Under the pieces are notes generated by a model, which made no database searches, was not told where the DNA came from, and was given only the letters and a program-made list of their open reading frames with translations. Made by a program: the position numbers and the translations under genes. A stretch of 56,404 bases of DNA from Nemertoderma westbladi (Eukaryota; Xenacoelomorpha; Nemertodermatida; Nemertodermatidae), in contig JAUCBJ010006963.1 of the NCBI GenBank assembly GCA_032718475.1, forward strand, positions 1-56,404, in the 5' to 3' direction. Shown here one piece after another: positions 1-10,700 of this stretch (position 1 is its first letter; the number at the start of each line of letters is the position of its first letter).

Positions 1-39
1 ATACCACACCGGAAAAATCGGGATCCCTCCTGGATCCCG

Positions 40-2145
40 TCACAGACACATTGTTACAGAGGGTGGCGGTATACCCTTTTGAGTATTTACTAATTTATCG
101 CGTTCTAGCGCGATACTTTGCTGCACTTCTTGCAACTCTAGCCTACTTTCCCTTACTGTGCCCTTGAATTGCTGGACAGTCTCCTGCATCTGCCCGAGCA
201 GGATATCCATCCCCCGCCGTCTCTCGTCCACCCATTCGACCGCCGAAGCGGGAGTCGCCAACGTTGTAGCGGGCGGACGAGGGACAACGGGCGACAAATT
301 ATGAATATTTCGCTCGGAGTCCAGGACCTGAACTGTCCCCTGGGCAGTTCTACGGGGCACAGGTAGCTTAGTGCTATGCAGAGGGAATTTAGAGGTAGTT
401 TCAGGGAGCACAGGTGTGTCTATCACCGAAGGGGTGATTTCAAGAACAGGCCTAATTATTTCAGGCTCATCTACTATAGTAGGGAGTCTTTTTATTTTAA
501 TTATTTGGTCTGTGGGCTCTGTACTACCTAAGTTGGTGCTATTTAGTTGCCTTCTAACAGCTGGAGGCAAATCAGGCAATTTCTGACGGTGGAATGTTCT
601 TTTACGTCTGCTTAGACGAGATCTATTTCCTTTGCCGTCAGTATCGGTGGTATCACCTTCCTCAGATGATGTATATCCCTGTCGTTTGGGAGTAGATCGA
701 TTCATCATCTGCATATTACTAGCTGTTAACTGTTTATTTATGCAGTCTTGATTCTCCTGAATGTTTTCCAATTCTAATTGGGTGGTTTCTTCAGTCGCTC
801 TCCGTTCGGCTTCTGCCACTGCCTCTGCTGTTGCCAGTGCCGCTTTTCTTTCCGCTTCGGCTTCTGCCTTTGCTGCTGCTACTGCCGCTTTTGCCTCTGC
901 CGCTGCCACTGCCGCTGCCGCTTTTGTTTCTGCTTCTGCAGCTGCCACTGCTGCTGCTACTGCCGCTGCCTTTCTGTCTTCTATACGTTTTTTCTTTACT
1001 TGTTCTTCCTGGACTCGTGTGATGCGGAGTTGTTCATCAAATTTAGCCTGATTCGCAGCCCTCATTTCCACATCGATGGCATCCAACACAAGCTTGGTTC
1101 CTTCACTATTAGGGCTAAGTCCCTCTAACCTTCTCCTCAACTCGTCATCACCTAAAAAACGCTGATAGTCTGACAGATAGATGTCAATGGCATCCCTCTT
1201 ATGTGGTTTCTCTGCCGTCGCTTCACTTTCCACTTGGGAAAAAGTGGCGTCTGTTGATTCTCCATGGGTTGATCGCTCCTCCAGCTGAGCTTTCCACTGA
1301 GCTGTTCCTTGAACCTGGAGATTCACCCTTTGAAACCAAGTCTTTACGGCAACTTGCAACGACGTGTCTTGCCTTCGTTTAGAAGCCTCCTCAAAGGCCG
1401 ATAATATTAGCCTGATTCGTAGAATTCTTTCTCTAACTTGATAAAGCAGCAATCCCTGCTCTTGAGGTCCTTGAGGTTGTTGAAACAGTTGTTCTTTTAA
1501 TCGCTCTATAGAGCTGAAGAATCCCTGTGCGTATCCGGCTGCGGACCTCTTCCACACAGCTGGATCGATGGTTTCCTTGGCTACTCCCATCCGGTGTATG
1601 TCTTCCCAGGCAGCTTCTGATAAATCAAACGGGAGTCCGGGTCCGGGGAAGTTCCATTGCGACTCGACAATAGACTTCAGTTCTTCACTCGTGTATCCCG
1701 CATAACTATCTCTAGTTGACCGTTGACTTCTCGCCCAATCGATCTGGTGTTCTTCCACCGCGATCAATAACCTAGTGAGTACGGCTGCAGGAAGGATGAG
1801 AAGGGGATCCGTATAAACCGCATCCGTCATCTCTGCTCCGCGCTCGGGTGTCAGCTCTACAGTATCCTCACTACTGGAGCTGCTGGGCCGCTGAGGAATA
1901 AGTTCTTGACTAGCGGGTTGTTGCTGTTCCGCTGCTTCTTGGTCCCGCTTGACCTGAGCTCGGGTGCCTATGATAGACCTACGATGTTGGACTAGCCTAG
2001 GTTCTGTTATTACTACTGGAGGGATGACCTTCCTCACAGTGGGAGGTGAACTGAACTTACGACCAGACGGTTGTACGTCTCTATCTGAGTCGCAGATAGT
2101 TACATCTAATAAACTGTCTGACAGGTTCTGCTTAGTATCAGACAT
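40..2145 (-). pseudogene. Truncated gag of BEL/Pao element 1
   Basis: The 701-codon frame starts at an ATG and matches the first ~690 residues of element 2's polyprotein, with scattered substitutions and an indel in the Ala/Glu-rich stretch. It ends abruptly. To the left of about base 47 the sequence stops matching the collinear part of element 2 and instead resembles the zinc-knuckle coding region some 1.1 kb further downstream (shared GGATCCCGTCACA). In another frame, bases 1-46 encode a C-x2-C...C pattern like the first gag knuckle. I infer an out-of-frame internal deletion that removed the DUF1759-like part of gag and created the stop. Visible parts are an acidic and Ser-rich N terminus, the Ala/Glu-rich helix and a coiled coil near the end. 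It cannot yield a working gag-pol. Confidence 0.85.
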
Positions 2146-3220
2146 GACTATGTATACCGTTGAATGTCTACTGCTGTATTACAGTCTGAGTAAGTCTAGT
2201 AACTCAGTATTAACTGCTAGCCTAGTAATTAATTACCGGTACTGCTACTCAGTGTAGCGTGATATATAATATATTAGAATACCGGTATGCTTATAGTATA
2301 TATAACTATTATTACAGACTAGGTTTATCACCGAATACCGGTATAATTTTAGCACAAATATATATAAATATATAATAGGCCTATCGGGAATACCGGTACA
2401 GCTGACAGTTTGTAGTATATATATAAGTATAGTTATTAACTGAATTAATTTCAGAATACCGGTATGCTTTCAGCACAAATATAAATATTATAATAGGCCT
2501 ATCGTAAATACCGGTATATCAATTATTTTAGAATAATTGAATTTCTGAACTTTAGGGTTACTTGGTTACTTTAACTTACTTTATTACCGTTATTTAAGCA
2601 GTAGTCCACTGATATTGAGACCTAATTGTTATATGGTAGGCCTACTATTTATAAATCGCTAGATTTGATTTATAATATATATATATACCCGTTTTAATGG
2701 GTTTTGTCAATGTTTGAAATAAATGTTATTATTTCTGGGGAGTAATCACTACACAAAGCGGTGCGCTTTCAGTGAAGTGTTACTTATAGGACACTAAAAC
2801 AAATAATTCTAATTTACCTAAGTTACTTAATACTACAAATTACGTACAATTCGGGTGAGATTACAATCTCTAAATAAACACAAAAATTTACAAAAAACAC
2901 AAAATATTAATTTTTTAGGGTAATTTTACAAGAAGTCTACAAACCAGCCTAACAAAGGGTTAGAAATCTGGTTATTACAACGGACAGGGTACTACGGTAT
3001 TTGAAATAATAAGTAGTAGTAAATACACTGCGTTGTCCAGATAGGAAAATACCACCGCCTGACGACCTATAGCCGTATCGCTATAGGTTCTACGTTATGT
3101 ATCACGGAGTGTTCCTACCTAGAAGTTAATAGAGCTAATCGAACGTGCCTATTAATCACTTTACAACACAAATATAATGCCTACACTAATTACTTCGATA
3201 ATAACTTCATAACTTTGATA
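2146..3220 (-). other. Leader (5' UTR) of element 1
   Basis: Non-coding sequence between the truncated 5' LTR and the gag ATG, homologous to 15855-17036 of element 2. It carries six ACCGGT palindromes between about 2236 and 2515, against eight in element 2. After the shared stretch ending near 3197 it differs from element 2: about 23 unrelated bases lead straight into the LTR, so the 1.2-kb LTR-proximal leader is missing. No long open frame is seen. Confidence 0.7.
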
Positions 3221-3502
3221 TGTTCGCGCTTTTAGACCTTTGGCAGTTTAACCCGCCAAATTAAGATGTCTTCTAGATATTAAATCGCTTTTTAGCCTGT
3301 GACAAGTATTTGATTCACTACACTAGTCGAAACCAATCTGTGCGCGATCATTCACCCGCTGGATATTCCCGGGAGATTGGGTTCGACGGCTTAATTTTTA
3401 TTGCTATGTAAGCCTAATGTATTATTCGACTGACAGTATTATTTACTTCCGGAGATGAACTTTAAGGGAAAATAACCGGCTAATTACGCAAAAGCTTTTA
3501 CA
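3221..3502 (-). repeat. Truncated 5' LTR of element 1
   Basis: On the plus strand it begins TGTTCGCGC and ends AAGCTTTTACA, like the full LTRs. It matches them at both ends, but about 920 bp of the middle are missing; the join lies near 3443-3455. Some positions (for example TTAAGATG and AGATATTAAATCGC) agree with the divergent LTR at 27941 rather than with the other three. The deletion removes most of U3/R, so it is probably not a working promoter. Confidence 0.85.
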
Positions 3503-4706
3503 TGTTCGCGCTTTCAGACCTTTGGCAGTTTAACCCGCCAAATTAGGATGTCTTCTAGATAATAAATCACCTTTTAGTCTATGACAAGTATTTGATTCAC
3601 TACACTAGTCGAAACCAATCTGTGCGCGATCATTCACCCGCTGGATATTCCCGGGAGATTGGGTTCGACGGTTTAATTTTATTGCTATGTAAGCCTAATG
3701 TATTATTCGACTGACAGTATTATATAATCTCTGACAATATTATTCACCTTCGGGAATATTAACAGTTCCTTTAGGACGTGGCGCTTTATCTATATAAACA
3801 GAGTTATGACTTAAACTACTCACAACGATATGGCTCAATTATAATTCACATATATGGCGCATTCTTTAGGAATTGCTTCTTTAACAGACTCACTCATACA
3901 CAATGCTGCACAATACTGCACACTAATCTGCCAATCTTCACTGATTTTAGTCACATATAAAAGGAACACAGACTGACTCATGTAGGGTCTATCAAATAAC
4001 ATTAGATTCACTTCAAACCACTTTAACATAAGTCACAATCGTTATTGGTAACCTTTCTCTCTTACCTTCGGTATATCAAGAATATTGGGTTTTCGGGGTT
4101 ATTTCTCGTTATTCCAATATAATAATTCATCAACCCATATAATGAATAACCGACAACAAATAACAGTATACAGTATCGATTGAGCAGGTAATTTTAGCAG
4201 TTTCAGCAGTTATTAAAAGCCGTGTGTCAGCAGTCAGTGTATTCCCAGATCAGTTAAAGGATATATGTCCTTATAATTAAACCTACTAGTGTAAGACTAA
4301 AAACTGAAAACACGGAGGTGCCAAAAGCCGGTTCTTAGGCTCTAGGCAAAAACATAACACTGAACTACTGAGTTTCTGTATATACCTCCAACACAGAGAC
4401 AACAAACGCTCGGATTGGTCAACCTGAACAACGAGAGAACAAAGAAACAAAGAAACGTCGACGTGGCAATATCAGCTGCTAGCCGTCGTCATGGTAGCGA
4501 CACTGTTTTCAAAGTATCCAGCTATTGCGTCACGAGATTGTGGATTATGTCCTCTAAAGTACAAATACAGTACAAATACATAAGAAATGACTTTTATGTC
4601 CTCTAAAACACCAGTACAGCAAGGACACGGCCTTTTTATGCCTGGCAAACCAACTACAGAGTACTTTAAGGGAAAATAACCGGCTAATTACGCAAAAGCT
4701 TTTACA
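3503..4706 (-). repeat. 3' LTR of element 2 (1204 bp)
   Basis: Plus-strand ends are TGTTCGCGC...CTTTTACA, giving the usual TG...CA boundary on both strands. It is near-identical to 18238-19441 and 19466-20669. The left outer end touches the truncated LTR of element 1 directly. Small open frames inside it recur in every LTR copy and do not look like genes. Confidence 0.92.
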
Positions 4707-4714
4707 CCGCTCCC
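4707..4714 (-). promoter_or_regulatory. Candidate polypurine tract of element 2
   Basis: Read on the minus strand, GGGAGCGG sits immediately upstream of the 3' LTR start TGTAAAAG. A purine-rich run here is where plus-strand synthesis is primed in LTR elements. One C interrupts it. The same sequence precedes element 3's 3' LTR at 20670-20677. Confidence 0.5.
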
Positions 4715-7700
4715 AGAAAATGGGATTTAAGTCTATAAAATATAACAAATCACAGTTTCTAAAATATAAAGATACTCTAAACAGTTAGCCTTTCTTACGC
4801 AGACGGCGTTTACGCAGTTTTTTGAGGCTAGCAAGAGTCCTTTTCTCTTTGGGGGGAGCCACTTTTCTAGGAGGGCCACAACTCCTGGGTGAAGGGTGCA
4901 ATATGATTGCATTAAAAGGTTTGGGTTTACGGTCGGTGTCTCGTCCATTTCGATATGCTTCTCCTCGAGCTGATTTTCCTCCGCTTGTCATGGGATACGT
5001 TCGTCCAAAACTCTCGCAGAGAATAGGGTTTTCTAAGCTTGATATCTTCTTTGAGATTCGAGGTTTCCCAATCGAACTGAGATAAGGCCAATTCGTTTAT
5101 CGATTGGACTTACTGTTATAACTTACGTTTATCTGAACAAACGCAGGTTTCTTTTTTGATCTTTATAGAATAGCGTTTAACTCGTTTCGTACAACGCTCT
5201 CCTTCACCTTGATGAAGGGTTGTATCGCGTTAAACGGGACGACCATACGGTTGGATAGTGATATTAGGTGTCTGCGTCATAATCCAGCTAGGTAAGATGG
5301 GCGGCTAGCTAGAAATCACTGTCGGAGTGTTACCGATTAATTGTTAGGGTAGCACTAGATCTTGAACAGTGAATACCGTCCGCGAGGATCCGCGACACCA
5401 CCAGGATCGCAGGTCTGAGGTCCAACTAAGGAATGAGGAGGTTTGACCGAGTATTCCGGGACTCTGATCGTAGGTTTACTCCAGGATCGTTCGAGCCGAG
5501 TGAGCATAGGTGATACGTCAAACAAATTTCGCTCGAACTCCAGTAAATATAACGAGCACAACTGTGTTTAACACAACGTTTCCGTGGATGTTTATGTCTT
5601 TCCGTTTATTGGCTGGGTCTAGGACATTTATCGTAATAATACCAAAGACGCACGTCTGATAGGGGAAACGCGGGTGATATTTATTTGTTGTTACAATGCT
5701 TCTATCAAGAATTCCAAATATACGTTGGAGTTACCGCGTCCATTTGTTTCTTTAGTGTCTTTTCTTTCGAGTCGATTTCGAATAGAATTTTCGCATTCGA
5801 ATTTCAGTTTATGGTTCCGACTCCGCTGGGCAGGATATATAGTCGACATAGTCCGTATTGTGTAAATCGATAGGATGGCCAGTAGTTAAGAAGCCCATAT
5901 ACGTACCATTACGCTGCGTATATCGAGCAGCGAATTTTCTATAGTCCAACTCACGCGTGAGCTGCTCTTGGGACATTGGCGGTTCGATATAACGACCATC
6001 GTCCTCCGCAGCAGTTGGACTAACGTCGCCGCGTATTAAGCTATCAACAAACGCTTGTAAAAGTAGGGTATATCGCTCCCCGATACCAAGACCATCTTCT
6101 ATCAACTCCGTCTAATCTGCTATATATGAGTTTATCCATATTATAATGAGTCCACATTTAGGCGAGCGGGCGTCGCTGCCTACTCCAATTAACCCCCGGA
6201 CAGTACGAGATCCTCAGCGCCGATGTGTTGTCGCCGCCGTACTTTCGCCAACGACGTAGCCGCACAACGACAACGACAACCGGCACAAGTCACTCGACTG
6301 TCCATCCCAAAGGCTTAGATGTACTTCAGGTTTTCCTTGGAGAGTTAGGTTACTTTTACGATTGCGACTAGCTACTGTAAACACACTTTAGCAGTAACAT
6401 TCACCTAACCTATAAACTCACAAATACCACACAACTGGTCACAACTACGCACATTCGGGCCATTTGTCCGTTAGTCAATGCCTTCCAGAATGTCACTGTA
6501 TTATTATGTATCCTTGGATACTAGTAGTGCGCTATTTATTCCCTATGCTATTCAATGGGACAAGTTTTCTATAGTTCTTTTAACTCAATTCTAATTCTAG
6601 CGTGGTTGTTGCTATGGTGACATTATGCAAAGCTAGCGGTAGAATTAGGGTGATTCCAATGCATACAGATCTGGGATGTTATTTAATAGTATTCTTTAAT
6701 AGTCAATGTTCTGTTTTATACATGACTTTATGAATTTTATCGGCTATTGACTATGTTTGGGAGACTTTCGCACACTCATATGCATAATAAGATAAATCTC
6801 CGCTCCCTTGATCTATTAATTAATGGAATTTTGGGAACTTTATAAATTGCGTAAAAATGGCAATTTATTAAATTCATTAAAAGACATGAATTTAAATTTA
6901 TTCCCTGAAATTTTATTATTTGATAATTAAATGGACATATTTTGATTCTAGAACATGTCTAGGGACACAAGATCCTTAATTCTATGACAATTGTCTTTTT
7001 TAAGAATATCGGTAAATGCTACGATATCTTAATTGACTAGAATTGTTGAAGGATCTGAATTTTACAGATTTTGATTTATTAGATTTGCAAATATTAAATA
7101 ATTAATATTTGAGATGGGCACCGATTTATTCCAGAACTTGTCTGGGGACGTTAACCACTGATTCTATAATTTGTCTTTCAAGTATATCGGTGGGTGCCAC
7201 GATATCTTAATCGACTAGAATTACAGATGGTCAAAGGGTTTAACAGATTTATTTTGCGTTATACGCTACTGTTAAAGGGACATCACGCTACTATATGTAT
7301 TATTTAATATACGGTATGAGAGCAATATCGCACGAAGCAATGTCAGTGTGAAGAGGCAAGTCGTTTCCAAGGTCTACCCAGAGCTTGGTTTAGCCGAGAC
7401 ACGAGGATCTGAACTTTGCATTCCTAATACTCTGCCTACCAATAATACTTAAATATAGTAGTGGCTTTATTGTACTTTAATAAGTACGGACATTTCATCT
7501 TACTGTAGTTACGTATTTATAATATAATACGGACAGTAAGGAAAGAGAAAAATAATTATTTCTTCGCCGTCTCACTAAATATAATATAAGTAATTACGTA
7601 CGTAATAAACACGAATATATCGCACTATTCTACAAAATAATCGCTAAATAATATTCTACTAAATTAAATAAAACGATTATAATAAAATTACATAGTAATA

Positions 7701-7766
7701 CATACATAAATATAAAAATAATAAAATAATATAAATAATAGAGTCACACGCCCACTCCGAACGATA
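4715..7766 (-). other. Post-pol region of element 2 (about 3 kb)
   Basis: This stretch between the pol stop and the 3' LTR is unusually long. I see no full-length env. Minus-strand open stretches that might be exons are 5809-6105 (TTG-initiated or exon-like), 5355-5561 and 4785-5087; the last ends in a Lys/Arg-rich tail and is preceded by a plausible acceptor near 5088. The region is also present in element 3 (20670-23729) with few differences. In 4785-4991 the three differences I found all change an amino acid, which does not support selection on that frame. The part from about 6700 to 7760 is very AT-rich and contains two related ~180-bp units (around 6930-7070 and 7110-7230). Confidence 0.6.
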
Positions 7767-10700
7767 TTAAGTTGGGGAGTCCCTAGATGTCGGTTGGATT
7801 AGGGAAGTGGTCGTGGGAAGAGTTTCTTGCCTTCCATAGTTTCCGGAGAGCTCTCTGTCTCTTTCTAGTAAACATAAACGACCCACTGGGCGATTGAGCT
7901 GTTGAGTCTCAAAGACTATCCCTGGTTTCTTAAAGTTCCGCCGCATGACGACGAGCTCTACTGATCGCACCAAACCATCGCTCGAGATATAAGTCTCGAT
8001 GATACGTCCCGTTTGCCATCGCTTACGTGGGAGATCGGGGTCCACAATAAGCACCATGTCTCCAGCGCTGACGTTTTCTTGCTGCGCAAACCACTTAGTT
8101 CGAAGTTGTAGAGTGGGCAGGTAATGTTTCTCGAAATGGTCAGCGAAACGACGGGATAGCAACTGCATAAGTTGCCAGGTTCGACGGCAGTACTCGTCTC
8201 CGTCTGTGATCTCCGATCGTGGGAGCATGGCTACGGGTTTCTTCAGTAGAAAGTGCGCGGGTGTTAGCGCTTCCAGGGAATCAGGATTTGAAGAGACTGG
8301 CATAAGCGGTCTTTCGTTGAGATAGGCGGCGATTTCCTCCATTAACGTCCGCAATAGTTCGTCGGTGAGATAAGCGCGACAAGGCACAATAAAGTGGAAC
8401 GCAGTCTTCACGCTCCTAATCAATCTCTCCCAACTTCCTCCCCACCAAGGGGCGTCGGCGGCGTTGAAGGTCCAGCTAGACGCTGTTATCCTTAGCTGAT
8501 CGTCCACCTGTCTTTTATTCCAGTCCTTTACGTAAGCTTGAATTTCGTTGTTGGCGCCAATGAAGTTCGTTCCCTTATCCGATCTCATCGTGTTACTGGT
8601 TCCGAAGCGAGCGATCTGTCGTCGTAAACTCAACACGAAGCTGTTGGTGGATAGATCGTTTACCATATCGAGATGAATGGCTCTACAAGTCATACAAACG
8701 AAGATGACACACCATCTCTTGACTATAGTCCGGGCACGATATACTTCAATAGGGCCAAATAAATCCACACCGGTATTAGTAAAGGGTGGTTCATAGAAGC
8801 TTACTCTTTCCCTAGGTAATTCTGCCTCTCGCTGCGTTAAAGGCCTACTGAATGCTTTCCTACAGGGTATGCAGTTCCTAAGAACTTGGTTCAGAGCCCT
8901 ACGGGGTTTATAAAAATAGTAGCGAGTTCGAATTTCGCTCAGAACTCGTTCTCTACCAGCATGGTACAGTTTGCTATGAACATCTACAATTATCTTGATT
9001 TGTATGTCAAGATTTCTAATGAGGATGGGAAACTTAGTGTCAAAGGATAATGGGGCGTTGGTAAGCCGGCCTCCAACACGTATTAACCCATCTATCATGG
9101 TACTAGAGAAGCGATCCCTTAAGCGCATCTGTGGATTTCTTAACAACAGGAAATACTTATCGGAATCCTCATAGCATTGTAGGAGTCTCAGCATCTGTTT
9201 GTTGGTTTCATCATGCTCCTGGTAACTGATCTTCTCCTTTAGAAACCTGTCGGATACCTTGTATTGGGGAAGATCTTTAACAACATGGACTCGTGCAGAT
9301 GTTGATGGAGCATCATCACTATGGGTCTTTGTCCCGGAGTAACGATGATGAAAACATCGTTTTAAATAGGTGACGGCTTTACAGAGCCGATTCCAGGAAC
9401 TGTAGTGACGTATCGCTCTCTGCAAGAGAGGTGAGAGTCCTTGCGTGATATCTGGTATTCCAGATTTCCAATCCTTGTCACGGATTTCCAAGACTTCTTT
9501 CGTCGTGGCGGTGGGTTTCTGATCCAAAGCATCATCTCCGGAAGTAAATAATACAGATAGATCAACCGCAGGTTTAAACAACTTCGATTTACTCGCTCGA
9601 GTTTTGGGTTTAACTTTCTCCGCTCCCTTGGCCTGTCTGATCTCTGCTGTTGTGAGATGAGGAGGCCATTCTTCTTCTTCCCTGTAGAGAAAGTCGGGTC
9701 CTCCTAACCATTCGGGAGTATTTACCAATTCCTTTGGAGTCGCTCCTCGGGACGCGATGTCTGCTGGATTAATCGTTCCGGGGCAATGTCTCCATTGGTC
9801 CATCGTCGTGCGACTAAGTATGATGGCTACCCTGTTGGTAACGAAGACGCTGAACTGACAGACTTCATTGGTTATATACTCTAACACGAGTAAAGCGTCG
9901 GTCCAATAGACAGTTTTCTCTAATGGATAGTCAATCTGTTCGGTTACATTCCGGCCGATGGCTGTAGCGTATAGAGCCGCTTTTAACTCCGCTCGAGGAA
10001 CTTTCAACTTGTTGTTGATTAATGCCTTAGAAGTAACCAAGGCGACTTTGATTCCATCCGGAGTTTCCAGTCTTAGGTAGGCTACTATACCGATTCCCAT
10101 ATCGCTGGCGTCTCCAAACACATGGAGTTGATAGGAATACGTAGGGAGAACATGACCAAAATATGAACGGGAAATTATAAAATTCTCGATAGCTGGCAGA
10201 GAATCTTCCCATTTCATCCACTTCTTCAATAATTCTCCCTTAAGTGGATCGTCCCATGAGTGGTTTTCAAGCCACATTTGTTGTACCAAACTACGAGCAA
10301 TCAATATAACTGGGCTAATAAATCCCAATGGATCGAAATAAGTGCTCAGTATACTTAAGCAAATCCGTTTGGTTCGAACTGGATTATCTCGCTGTTTTAG
10401 CTGGAAAAACAGGATATCTCGCTCTGTGTCCCATTTCAAGCCGAGTGTCTTGGTTTCTGGCAGATCATCTTTGCTCAAATCTAGATCTTTCGCCCCTCGA
10501 TCTTCCGCAGGGATCGACTCCAGAAACTCACGGGAGTTGCTGGTGAATTTGGTTAATCGAAATCCACCTCTTTTTAAGCACTCTACCGTTCCCTTAGCGA
10601 CCTCAATGGCTTCCTCAACTGATGGGAGGGACTTCAGATTGTCGTCCATGTATATGTCTCTCTTGATGTTGTCGATCACTTCCTTAGAGAAGGCCTCTCG

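Larger units (their letters stand above)
1..3502 (-). mobile_element. BEL/Pao element 1 (partial, runs off the left edge)
   Basis: This is the left-most of three related minus-strand LTR retrotransposons. It holds an internally deleted gag (40-2145), a leader (2146-3220) and a 282-bp truncated 5' LTR (3221-3502). Gag and leader closely match element 2 at 13765-15854 and 15855-17035. Only its 5' part lies in the window. The leader lacks the 1.2-kb segment (17037-18237) that elements 2 and 3 have next to their 5' LTR. Its outer LTR end abuts the outer end of element 2's 3' LTR with no base between. It appears non-functional because gag is frameshifted. Confidence 0.85.

Noticed and set aside
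761-1128. Plus-strand Ala-, Cys- and Leu-rich open frames opposite gag (also at 14482-14837)
   Set aside because: They are antisense readings of the Ala/Glu-rich GCN repeats in gag and have no independent support.
3778-4029. Small conserved frames inside each LTR
   Set aside because: Conserved only because the LTR copies are nearly identical; no promoter-independent evidence of coding.
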